Shown piece by piece: positions 1 through 6,835 of a stretch of DNA of 7,005 bases. The notes beneath the pieces are model-generated. The model had not been told where the DNA came from. It searched no databases and saw nothing but the letters and a program-made list of their open reading frames with translations. Position numbers and translations under genes: made by a program. The stretch comes from Candidatus Aenigmatarchaeota archaeon (GTDB lineage Archaea; Aenigmatarchaeota; Aenigmatarchaeia; CG10238-14; SpSt-28), in the NCBI GenBank assembly GCA_025058985.1, contig JANXEB010000092.1, forward strand, positions 1-7,005, written 5' to 3'. Every line of letters begins with the position of its first letter. The stretch's first letter is position 1.

Positions 1-1
1 A

Positions 2-3000
2 ACTACTATAGATAATATAACATGGAAATATACTTTTGTTAATCTAAGTGTAAACGATTATGATATAATTTTTATAATAAATGATACAACCAATAATACC
101 TTAGTTTTTGAAGACTATTTTGAAGTTTACATTCCAAGAATTTTATATGGTAATGTTACTAATGCTTTGAATAATGGAGTTAATACTAGTTTTAAATTCT
201 ACAGAAATGGTACTAATAAACTTTTGCATAGTTTTAATTCAATCAATGGTTATTACAATGAAACAATCCATTTAAGAAAATATGATTTAGTAATAAATGC
301 TTATGATATGATATCTAAAATTTATGAATTAGATAGTTATAATCTTTCTAATGATTTCATAAAAATAGACCAAATTTCTCCAGCAGAAACAAATTTAATA
401 AAGTCAGTAAATGGAATAGCTTTTAATTCAACCATAACAAACAAAGCAAAAATAAGAATTTATTATTCACAAGATGTTTTAGTTAACTATGGATTAATAG
501 AAGATTATTTGAAAATTTTTGCTTGTTATTCCTGGATATGGAATCAAAGATCTTGTACATCTTCAGATCTTTGGTACGAGCTAAGTGATTTTTACATAAA
601 CAAACTTTATAATTATATAGAATTCAATACTAGCAGTTTTTCTAGCTTAAATGGTTATGTAGCTTATGTAATAGCAGAAAGAAAGCCACCTAGCTATGCT
701 GAGTTAAATGTTTATGATGTAGATGCAATAAACATTCATCATGGTTCAAGAGCAACAATAAACATAACAATAAAATCAACTGGAAATGCAGATGTTTTAA
801 ATGCAAAAATAGATTGTATTAGTGGAGCAGTTTGTCAAGATTTTAATGCAACTTATTTAAGAGCTATAGGAAATATTGCTCCTAATGAAGTTAAAATAGT
901 AAGAATAAATATTTCAGTTCCAATTGGCTATGAAAATGGTAGCTATTATGGAATTGTTAGATTTAGTGGAGATAATATAAATCCAGTAGATAAAACACTG
1001 CAAGTAAATGTTTTAGAAAATAGAAGTTGGAAAGTTGATAAAGTTTATATAGTAAAGGAGATTGGAAAAAGTTATGGAAAACTTGATGAAATTAAAATAG
1101 AAAGTATAGCAAACACATTATTAAATTTTGAAATTGAATACTCTGATTTATTGCATGGAATTACAAATCTAACTTTAAATAAACTTGAGAAAAGATTATT
1201 AGAAATATATTATAATACAACTATAGCTGATCCATCTAATTATAGCCAAAACATAACAATAAAAAGTATTGGAAGTAATCCTGAGATTTTAATAGTTAAT
1301 GTTAGTTTGAGAGTAGTTAATTTAACTCTAGAAATTATAGAACCAGCTAATGCAACTTGGTTAGAAGTAAATGAAACTCTTAATATAAAACTAAGATTAT
1401 TCATAAATGGAAGATTAATAAACTCTACAAACAATGCGAGTTTCGAAATTTACTTAAATAATAAAAGAGTCAATATAGAGAAAATAATCTTTAATGAAAC
1501 TTCAAAAACTTTTGATGTAAAGTTAAAAATACCAATAACTACCGTTGAAAACACCTTAACTATAAAAGCATATTACTATCCTTTCAATTATACAACAGAG
1601 TTAGTTAAAAAAGAACTTATATTTGTTCATGATAGAATTCCTCCAATAGTAAATGAAACACAAGCTATAGTTTTAGAAAATAAAACAATCATAAGAGTTT
1701 TTGCTTATGATAATGATAAAATTAATATAACTTCAATAAACATAACATATCCGAACGGAAGCACTATTTACTTAGATTTATTGTTCAATAAAACAACAAA
1801 ATATTATGAATATGAAATAGATAGTAAAGAGGAAGGTGATTATAAAATAAAATTGTTAGTTAAAGATAATTCTAATAATTCTATCGAAAAAGAAGAGTGG
1901 TTTAGAGTTGGTAAACTAATTTATGTTTCTGGTAATTTGAAAATTCCAACTAAACTTGAGTTTATAAAGCCAATAGTTGGTTATAAATTTAAAGAATTTT
2001 TTGTTAATGGAAGTTATAACGAAAGTTTAAGAGCTGGTAATTATGATATAAAATTTGTTTTTGAAAATGTTGAGGTTAAAATAAAAGAAACTTTAATAAA
2101 CAATAGTGTTGAAAATCCAATTGTTGTTGAAAAAGTTCATCCAGCTTTAATTCCAATATCATTAGTAAAAGGAAGGTTTGATTCAGTTATTTATAAATCA
2201 AATTTAAACTTTTCTAATATAAGCTTGACTTTTAGCTTCTCTAGCTATGTTGATAAAATTAGTAATATAAGAGATTTAAGGATTTATAAATGTGTTAACT
2301 TTAGTTTCGAAGAGAGTAGATGCTTAACTAACTTTACAAAAATTTTACCAGTTATAGATCATTTCAGACTAAAACTAACAGTAATTCTTAATCAAACAGA
2401 TCCTTTAATTATCTTAGTTGAAGAAGTTGTTTGCGGTAATAATATTTGCGATAGTAACTATGGTGAAAATAATGAAAATTGTCCATTAGATTGTAGAGCA
2501 CAACCAATTTGTGGTAATAATGTTTGTGAACTGGGAGAAACACCATATACTTGTCCAGAAGACTGCGGATCTCCACCAACTATAACACCTTCACCATCTC
2601 CACCACCAACCCCACCACCAACTGTAAGAATTCCTACTACTGAAATAATAGAAAGAATATTAGAAGAACTTGAAAAAATGCCAAAAGAAAAAATTTATGT
2701 TTCTGAAAGAACATTAAACTTAAATTTATATCAAGGAGAAAGTTTGAAAATTAGAATAAAAATAAAGAACCAAATGGAAAAGAATGCAGTTTTTGAAATA
2801 ACTTCTGTTGGAGAAGTTGCTGAATTTATAAGTTTTGTTAACTCTAAGATTAGTTTAAAACCAATGGAAGAAGGTGAGTTCGGAATTATATTTCTAGTTC
2901 CAATGAATGCTATACCAAAACTCTATACAGGATCATTATTAATAATTAGTGGTGAAGAAAAAGCAGAAATTCCAATAAACTTAAGAGTTCTTTCTGTTAA

Positions 3001-4897
3001 AGAAGAATTGCTAGACGTTAGACTAACTACTTTAAAAGATGAAATAATGCCCGGTTATGCATTACCATTGGAAGTAACTTTGTACAACTTAGGTAAAACT
3101 CAAAGAGTTGATGTTGATTTATTATTAGAAATATTTGATGTAGAAAAAGGAGAAATAGTAACATCGATGAAAGAAGTTTTAGCAGTAGAAACTAGTTTAT
3201 CTAGAGTTTTCTATCTAAAAGTTCCAAAAAACCTAGAAGAAAGAAAATACATGGTAAGAGCAACAGCTAGCTTTAGCTACTTGAATAGAACAGTTGCTGC
3301 TCAATCATTTGCATACTTCATGGTTAAAACTCCATTTTTGTTGAAATCTATTTTTGGTCTAAAAGTTTGGCAATTGCTTATTATTTTCTCAATATCTTTA
3401 GCTTCTATAATAACAACAGCTTTAATATATAGAAAACGTAAAATAGAAGCTGAAAAGAGAAGAAGATATAAAGTTCTGTTAGAAACAAAATATTTGCCAA
3501 GAGAAAGTGAAGACTCTGCTTTCGTAGGAAACCTAGCAGAAACCGGAACAAGAACATGGATATATTTAAAAGATCTAACTACCCATTGCATGGTAGCTGG
3601 AGCAACTGGAAGTGGAAAAACAATAGCTGCAATGGTTTTGGCTGAAGAAGCTTTGCTAAAAGGTAAAAGTGTTATAGTCTTTGATCCAACAGCACAATGG
3701 ACAGGTTTCTTGAGAAAATGTAAAGAGGATTCTATGTTAAAGAACTATAAATTCTTTGGATTAGATGTGAAAGATGCTAGAGCCTTTAAGGGAAAAATAA
3801 AAATGGTTGAGTCTGCATTAGAAAAAGTTAATTTAAAAGAAATAATTCTAAGTAAAGAACCTCAAATAGTTGTATTTTGTTTAACAAAATTAGATTCAAA
3901 AGATATAGATATTTTTGTTGCTAATACAATAAACGAAATATTCAAAGCTAGATTACCAGAATCTAGAGAGCTTAAATGTTTAATAGTTTATGATGAAGTG
4001 CATAGATTGTTACCAAAATTTGGAGGAAGTGGAAAAGGATTCCTAGCCTTAGAAAGAGGGGTAAGAGAATTTAGAAAGTGGGGAATTGGTTTAGTTCTAA
4101 TTTCACAAGTTTTGAGTGATTTTGTTGGTGAAATAAAAGCAAACATAGGAATGGAAATACAAATGAGATCTAGATATGAAGATGATCTAGACAGAATTTC
4201 TAGAAAATATGGTAAAGAAATTGAGCTGAGTGTTGTTAAAGCTTCTGTTGGAACTGGAATGATAGTTTTTAGTGAATATAATAGAGGTAGACCTTATTTT
4301 GTTAGCTTCAGACCAATATTACATCAAGTTTCTAGATTAAGTGATGAAGAACTTGAAAAATATGTTAGTTATGATAAAAGATTAGAAGAAGTAAAATTCT
4401 TAATAAACTTTTTGAAGAAAAGTGGTGTTGATGTTTTTGATTTAGAAATAGAATTAGGACTTTGCGAAACTAAATTAATGGAAGGTGCTTTTGATGTTGT
4501 TGATATTTATTTGGAAAGCTTAGAGCCTAGAGTTAAAGGAGAGTTCAAAAAGCGTAGAATAGAAATACCTGAGTATAAACCAGAACTAATAGAAGAAAAA
4601 GAAATAGAGAAAATAGTCAAAAAAGCTGAAATGGAAAGAGAAAAGTTTTTGAAAAAATTCAAAGAAAAAATAACTATAGAATATTTGAATGAAATGGTGA
4701 AAGAAGTTAAAGAATTAATAAAAGAGGCTAAGAATAAAGGAATTGATACATTTACTTATGAAATAGATTTAGAAAGAATACCAACTGAAATAAAAATAGT
4801 TGAAATAAGTAAAGAAGTTAAAGGAATGCAAGACATAGCTTTCAAGCTCAACAATATCAAAAGCGAATTAGAAAAATTAATTAAAGAGAAAAAATGA
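2..4897 (+). CDS. Membrane-anchored HerA/FtsK-type ATPase with giant glycosylated ectodomain (5' end missing)
   Basis: The frame is open from the first complete codon at 2, so the start is upstream. A TTG at 167 is internal: the 55 codons before it continue the same Asn-rich beta-type sequence. Numbering visible residues from position 2, residues 1-1122 are predicted extracellular, 1123-1143 form one transmembrane helix followed by RKRK, and 1144-1631 are cytoplasmic. The ectodomain has beta-sandwich modules (NEW3/CARDB-like about 686-1012; Ig/cadherin-like about 1631-1912), two four-cysteine motifs, a Pro stalk and two membrane-proximal beta domains. The cytoplasmic part has Walker A GATGSGKT (3599-3622), Walker B LIVYDE (3980-3997) and a downstream LISQ motif (Gln codon 4106), as in HerA/DUF87 ATPases. 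Related enzymes form hexameric rings that move DNA or protein. HerA usually works with NurA, which is not seen here. The substrate is unknown. The ATPase call is strong; the cellular role is open. Confidence 0.9.
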   Translation, partial: TTIDNITWKYTFVNLSVNDYDIIFIINDTTNNTLVFEDYFEVYIPRILYGNVTNALNNGVNTSFKFYRNGTNKLLHSFNSINGYYNETIHLRKYDLVINAYDMISKIYELDSYNLSNDFIKIDQISPAETNLIKSVNGIAFNSTITNKAKIRIYYSQDVLVNYGLIEDYLKIFACYSWIWNQRSCTSSDLWYELSDFYINKLYNYIEFNTSSFSSLNGYVAYVIAERKPPSYAELNVYDVDAINIHHGSRATINITIKSTGNADVLNAKIDCISGAVCQDFNATYLRAIGNIAPNEVKIVRINISVPIGYENGSYYGIVRFSGDNINPVDKTLQVNVLENRSWKVDKVYIVKEIGKSYGKLDEIKIESIANTLLNFEIEYSDLLHGITNLTLNKLEKRLLEIYYNTTIADPSNYSQNITIKSIGSNPEILIVNVSLRVVNLTLEIIEPANATWLEVNETLNIKLRLFINGRLINSTNNASFEIYLNNKRVNIEKIIFNETSKTFDVKLKIPITTVENTLTIKAYYYPFNYTTELVKKELIFVHDRIPPIVNETQAIVLENKTIIRVFAYDNDKINITSINITYPNGSTIYLDLLFNKTTKYYEYEIDSKEEGDYKIKLLVKDNSNNSIEKEEWFRVGKLIYVSGNLKIPTKLEFIKPIVGYKFKEFFVNGSYNESLRAGNYDIKFVFENVEVKIKETLINNSVENPIVVEKVHPALIPISLVKGRFDSVIYKSNLNFSNISLTFSFSSYVDKISNIRDLRIYKCVNFSFEESRCLTNFTKILPVIDHFRLKLTVILNQTDPLIILVEEVVCGNNICDSNYGENNENCPLDCRAQPICGNNVCELGETPYTCPEDCGSPPTITPSPSPPPTPPPTVRIPTTEIIERILEELEKMPKEKIYVSERTLNLNLYQGESLKIRIKIKNQMEKNAVFEITSVGEVAEFISFVNSKISLKPMEEGEFGIIFLVPMNAIPKLYTGSLLIISGEEKAEIPINLRVLSVKEELLDVRLTTLKDEIMPGYALPLEVTLYNLGKTQRVDVDLLLEIFDVEKGEIVTSMKEVLAVETSLSRVFYLKVPKNLEERKYMVRATASFSYLNRTVAAQSFAYFMVKTPFLLKSIFGLKVWQLLIIFSISLASIITTALIYRKRKIEAEKRRRYKVLLETKYLPRESEDSAFVGNLAETGTRTWIYLKDLTTHCMVAGATGSGKTIAAMVLAEEALLKGKSVIVFDPTAQWTGFLRKCKEDSMLKNYKFFGLDVKDARAFKGKIKMVESALEKVNLKEIILSKEPQIVVFCLTKLDSKDIDIFVANTINEIFKARLPESRELKCLIVYDEVHRLLPKFGGSGKGFLALERGVREFRKWGIGLVLISQVLSDFVGEIKANIGMEIQMRSRYEDDLDRISRKYGKEIELSVVKASVGTGMIVFSEYNRGRPYFVSFRPILHQVSRLSDEELEKYVSYDKRLEEVKFLINFLKKSGVDVFDLEIELGLCETKLMEGAFDVVDIYLESLEPRVKGEFKKRRIEIPEYKPELIEEKEIEKIVKKAEMEREKFLKKFKEKITIEYLNEMVKEVKELIKEAKNKGIDTFTYEIDLERIPTEIKIVEISKEVKGMQDIAFKLNNIKSELEKLIKEKK
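131..682 (+). repeat. Ectodomain module, copy 1 (protein-level repeat with C-x9-C)
   Basis: This is a protein-level repeat within the large ATPase gene. A beta segment with a G-x-V/L strand, an FKF strand and a YNET...YDL pattern (about 149-310) is followed by a strand-rich stretch. It ends in LKIFAC-x9-C (Cys codons 524 and 554) and a YVAYVIAE strand. The same order, with identical C-x9-C spacing, recurs at about 1910-2431. The two cysteines probably form a disulfide outside the cell. The domain limits are by eye and the DNA identity between copies is low, so the duplication is old. Confidence 0.55.
1910..2431 (+). repeat. Ectodomain module, copy 2 (protein-level repeat with C-x9-C)
   Basis: This is the counterpart of the module at 131-682. 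It starts with a VSGNL strand, continues through FKEFF, VNGSYNESLR and NYDIKF, and ends in LRIYKC-x9-C (Cys codons 2291 and 2321) and an LIILVEE strand. It sits directly before the tandem four-cysteine motifs. The match in order and cysteine spacing supports duplication. A profile-profile alignment would settle it. Confidence 0.55.
2432..2566 (+). repeat. Two tandem CGNN-x-C...CPxDC cysteine motifs
   Basis: Copy 1 (2432-2494) has spacing C-x4-C-x10-C-x3-C. Copy 2 (2510-2566) has C-x4-C-x8-C-x3-C. Five residues separate them. Both start CGNN and end CPLDC or CPEDC, with acidic, Asn and Gly residues between. I recognise this CGN-x2-C...CPxDC pattern from surface proteins of archaea, especially DPANN-type genomes. 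The eight cysteines could form disulfides, and the D/N/E/G loop could bind a metal such as calcium, but neither is proven by sequence. The motif marks the border between the outer modules and the stalk. Confidence 0.8.
2567..2635 (+). other. Proline-rich stalk in the ectodomain
   Basis: This stretch encodes 23 residues, 11 of them Pro, with Ser and Thr making up much of the rest (runs such as TPSPSPPPTPPPT). Such linkers are extended and fairly rigid, and Ser/Thr in them are often O-glycosylated on archaeal and bacterial surfaces. It separates the outer Asn-rich modules from the membrane-proximal part, which begins with a short helix and then two beta domains (about 2699-3331). Confidence 0.8.
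3368..3430 (+). other. Single transmembrane helix of the ATPase
   Basis: Twenty-one uncharged residues run from WQLLIIF to TTALIY and are followed at once by RKRK and further basic residues. Under the positive-inside rule this puts the C-terminal ATPase in the cytoplasm and the N-terminal region outside. The sequon distribution agrees: many before the helix and none seen after it. No other hydrophobic stretch of this length is seen in the visible part. A signal peptide would lie upstream of the window. Confidence 0.9.
3518..4330 (+). other. HerA/DUF87-like P-loop ATPase domain
   Basis: The domain opens with a GNL...IYLKDL-THCMVAGATGSGKT stretch, the usual HerA-type lead-in to the P-loop (Walker A 3599-3622, Lys codon 3617). 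A VIVFDP strand follows. Walker B is LIVYDE (Asp codon 3992, Glu codon 3995). Then come an LVLISQ strand with the family's polar sensor Gln (4106) and arginines at 4166 and 4172, possible arginine fingers by position. All key residues for ATP hydrolysis appear present, so the domain should be active. The best match is HerA/FtsK-like; VirB4/TraG-like is the main alternative within the superfamily. Confidence 0.88.
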
Positions 4898-5574
4898 AGA
4901 TAAAAGATTGGATATTTCCAGAAGCAAGTGAAATAGACACTTTAAGAGATTTGAAGATAATTAAAGAATATCTTCCTAAAACTGGAACTATACTAGATGC
5001 TGGTGGAGGAATTGGAAGAATTTCAATAGAGCTTGCCAAACTTAATTACAAAATTGTTTTATTAGATATTTCAAAAAAAGCTTTAGAAATTGCTAAAGCT
5101 GAAAGTAAAAAAGCTAAAGTTTATAAAAAAATAGAATTTGTAGAAGGTGATGTTTGTGATTTGAGTTTTAAAGATAATAGCTTTGATATGGTTTTAGCGT
5201 TAAGAGATGTTATAAACTATTCTGTTGATGCGGAAAAAGCAGTAAAAGAATTGATTAGAGTTTTAAAAAATGACTGTTACTTAATAGCTAGCGTTGCGAA
5301 CAAAACTTTTTGGCTAACAAAAGAAGTAGAATCGGAAAAAATAAAAAATATTATTTCTACTAAAAAAATGTTAAAAGAAAGTGAATTAAAAAATTTGTTT
5401 AAATCTTTAAAAATAGAAAAGGTAGTTGGAAGTGGTTTTTGCTCAGGAAATATACAAAAAGAAAATTATTTGAAAAATAAAGAGAATTTTATTGAAATAG
5501 AAAACATTATTGGTGATGATGATGAATTTAAGTTTGCATGTGAATATTTAGTAATTATAGGTAAAAAAGTATGA
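4894..5574 (+). CDS. Class I SAM-dependent methyltransferase
   Basis: This 226-residue cytoplasmic protein is predicted to transfer a methyl group from S-adenosylmethionine. Motif I is ILDAGGGIGRI (residues 33-43, the glycine loop for SAM). An acidic residue ends strand 2 (D58 in VLLDIS) for the ribose. GDVCDL (85-90) fits the adenine-contact Asp position, and FDMVLALRDVINY (97-109) is the motif IV region. RVLK at 122-125 leads to strand 5. The length and layout fit the Methyltransf_11/25 (UbiE-like) group, whose members modify many kinds of substrate, so the substrate cannot be named. The tail ends with an ACEYLVIIGKK strand, as is common in the fold. The ATG overlaps the ATPase stop as ATGA, implying coupled translation. 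It has no membrane segment and no DNA-methylase NPPY or DPPY motif. Confidence 0.85.
   Translation: MKIKDWIFPEASEIDTLRDLKIIKEYLPKTGTILDAGGGIGRISIELAKLNYKIVLLDISKKALEIAKAESKKAKVYKKIEFVEGDVCDLSFKDNSFDMVLALRDVINYSVDAEKAVKELIRVLKNDCYLIASVANKTFWLTKEVESEKIKNIISTKKMLKESELKNLFKSLKIEKVVGSGFCSGNIQKENYLKNKENFIEIENIIGDDDEFKFACEYLVIIGKKV
5559..5562 (+). promoter_or_regulatory. Possible Shine-Dalgarno AGGT for the 372-residue coiled-coil gene
   Basis: AGGT lies 8 nt before the ATG at 5571, inside the 3' end of the methyltransferase gene. It is a partial match to the archaeal GGAGGTGA signal and supports the start at the ATGA overlap. The starts at 4894, 6686 and 6802 lack an equally clear site, so those may depend more on coupling. 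Confidence 0.4.
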
Positions 5575-6689
5575 AAGATATTTCAATAGAAGTAGAAAAG
5601 TTGAAAGCTGAAGTAGAAGCATTGTTAAAAGCTAGAGAAGCAATGAATGAAAGAATTATTGCACTAAGTGAAAGAATTGGTGAATTAAGGAGTAGTTTAA
5701 TAGAACATGAAAAAAATTATGCTTCCTTAGAAGCTCAAATAAAAAAAACTATTGAAGTTGTTAACCAAGTTAAACCAGATGAAATAGTAAAAGAAATAAC
5801 AAAGTTTGATGCAAAAATAGAAGCAATAAAAGCAAGAATATCTAGTCAAGAAAGCTTGATTAATAGAGTTATAGAAGAGTTTAAAGAAATGAGAAGAACC
5901 TTTTTCCAGTACAAAAGCTTAGAAAGTATTGTAAAAATTGCAGATAGTTTAAAAAAAGATATAGAAAAGGCAAAAAAAGTTAGTGTAGAGATTGGTAGAT
6001 ATGCTGGAAAAGTGGAAAGTATGTTTACAGAAATTCAAGAAAAATATAAAGAGTTTACAACATTATCAAGAAGTGTTGAGGAAATTAAAGAAAAATTTAA
6101 AGAAATTATTAGAGAGTTTGATAAATTTAGAATAAGCCTTGCTTCTGTTGCTAAAAGAGAAGATTTGGATAAATTGAATAAAATGGTTGAACATGAATTA
6201 AGAGAATCAAAAATTTTAAATGAGGAGCTCAAAAAAAGGAAAGAAGAAATAAAAGAGATAATTTTCTCAAGCGAAGAAATGGCAAAAGTGAGCGAAAGAG
6301 TCTCGAGACTTATAGAAGAAAGAAAATCAATTAGTGAAAAGCTAAATATTCTTGATGATTTAACAGACTCTTTTTCAAAAATTAGATTAGAAATAGAAAA
6401 GCTTAGTAATAGATTAATTAGTTTAGAAGAGTTTAAAGAAAGATTTGTTAATAAAAGCGAAATAAATGAGCTAAAAAATAGAGTGGATAGAAAAATTTTA
6501 GAATTTAATAAAGTTCTAGGCGAAGTTAAAAAGAAAATAGAAATGTGGGATGAAAAAACAAGTGAAATTTTTAAAGCGAGTAAAGATGTCGTAAATATTG
6601 TAAGAAAACTAAAAAGTTATGAGAATTCTATTAAAAATTTAGAAAAAAGACAAGAAGAATTACTTGAGCTTATCGAAACTCTAGTATGA
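5571..6689 (+). CDS. Long coiled-coil protein, 372 residues, function unknown
   Basis: Nearly the whole protein is Lys/Glu-rich heptad-like helix. There is one Pro (residue 69, in VKPDEI), no Cys and one Trp (326). It has no signal peptide or transmembrane segment, so it should be a soluble cytoplasmic rod. The N-terminal third (ALSERIGELRSS...SLEAQIKK, then an FFQYKSLESIVKIADSL stretch about 111-127) is less repetitive than the rest and is the best place to look for a conserved family. Two similar short stretches, AKREDLDKLNKMV (194-206) and VNKSEINELKNRV (293-305), may be capping segments between coil blocks. The gene overlaps its neighbours by ATGA at both ends. Archaellum accessory proteins FlaC/D/E offer an analogy for coiled-coil partners of a motor ATPase, but I see no clear homology. 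Scaffold or regulator of the ATPase is inference. Confidence 0.85.
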   Translation: MKDISIEVEKLKAEVEALLKAREAMNERIIALSERIGELRSSLIEHEKNYASLEAQIKKTIEVVNQVKPDEIVKEITKFDAKIEAIKARISSQESLINRVIEEFKEMRRTFFQYKSLESIVKIADSLKKDIEKAKKVSVEIGRYAGKVESMFTEIQEKYKEFTTLSRSVEEIKEKFKEIIREFDKFRISLASVAKREDLDKLNKMVEHELRESKILNEELKKRKEEIKEIIFSSEEMAKVSERVSRLIEERKSISEKLNILDDLTDSFSKIRLEIEKLSNRLISLEEFKERFVNKSEINELKNRVDRKILEFNKVLGEVKKKIEMWDEKTSEIFKASKDVVNIVRKLKSYENSIKNLEKRQEELLELIETLV

Positions 6690-6835
6690 TAAAAAGAAGA
6701 TTACTCTCTGCATTAAAAAGAAGGGAGGAAACTGAAAAAAGATTAAAAAAACTTGAAAAAAAAGTTAAATTTCTTGAAAAAGAATACATTAAATTTAAGA
6801 GATGTTTGAAAAAACCGAGTTTGAAAAAAAGATAG
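6686..6835 (+). CDS. Small basic coiled-coil protein, 49 residues
   Basis: The ORF starts at the ATG in the ATGA that ends the 372-residue gene and stops at TAG (6833-6835). The product begins MIKRRLLSALKRREETEK, continues as a Lys/Glu heptad-like helix to about residue 38, and ends in a basic tail with one Cys (40) and KKPSLKKR. It is strongly basic and has no membrane segment, so it could bind acidic lipid, nucleic acid or an acidic coiled-coil partner. The 4-nt overlap, matching the two preceding junctions, is the main evidence that it is real, since an ORF this short can arise by chance. Its last 34 nt overlap the next gene. It could instead be the front part of one gene with the next ORF, joined by a -1 shift; see findings. 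Confidence 0.6.
   Translation: MIKRRLLSALKRREETEKRLKKLEKKVKFLEKEYIKFKRCLKKPSLKKR

Noticed and set aside
167..169. TTG as start codon of the large gene
   Set aside because: The frame is open to the window edge and the upstream codons have the same protein character, so this is an internal Leu codon.
1240..1434. 64-codon minus-strand ORF
   Set aside because: It lies inside the large + strand gene, whose protein pattern (sequons, beta strands) continues unbroken. It is an antisense shadow with no ribosome site or recognisable product.
3301..3591. 96-codon minus-strand ORF
   Set aside because: It is antisense to the transmembrane helix and the start of the ATPase domain, which are clearly coding on the + strand. 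Its hydrophobic look comes from reverse-complementing the TM region.
2..4897. Assignment of the ATPase as the HerA of the HerA-NurA DNA-repair pair
   Set aside because: No NurA nuclease, Mre11 or Rad50 is in the window, and the protein is membrane-anchored with a huge outer part, unlike repair HerA.
6035..6232. 65-codon minus-strand ORF, Ser/Leu-rich
   Set aside because: This composition is what the reverse complement of a Lys/Glu/Asn coiled-coil gene gives. It lies wholly inside the 372-residue gene.
6722..6728. AGGGAGG, a strong Shine-Dalgarno look-alike
   Set aside because: No ATG, GTG or TTG with an open frame follows at usable distance. It is explained by the AGG GAG codons of the 49-residue gene.
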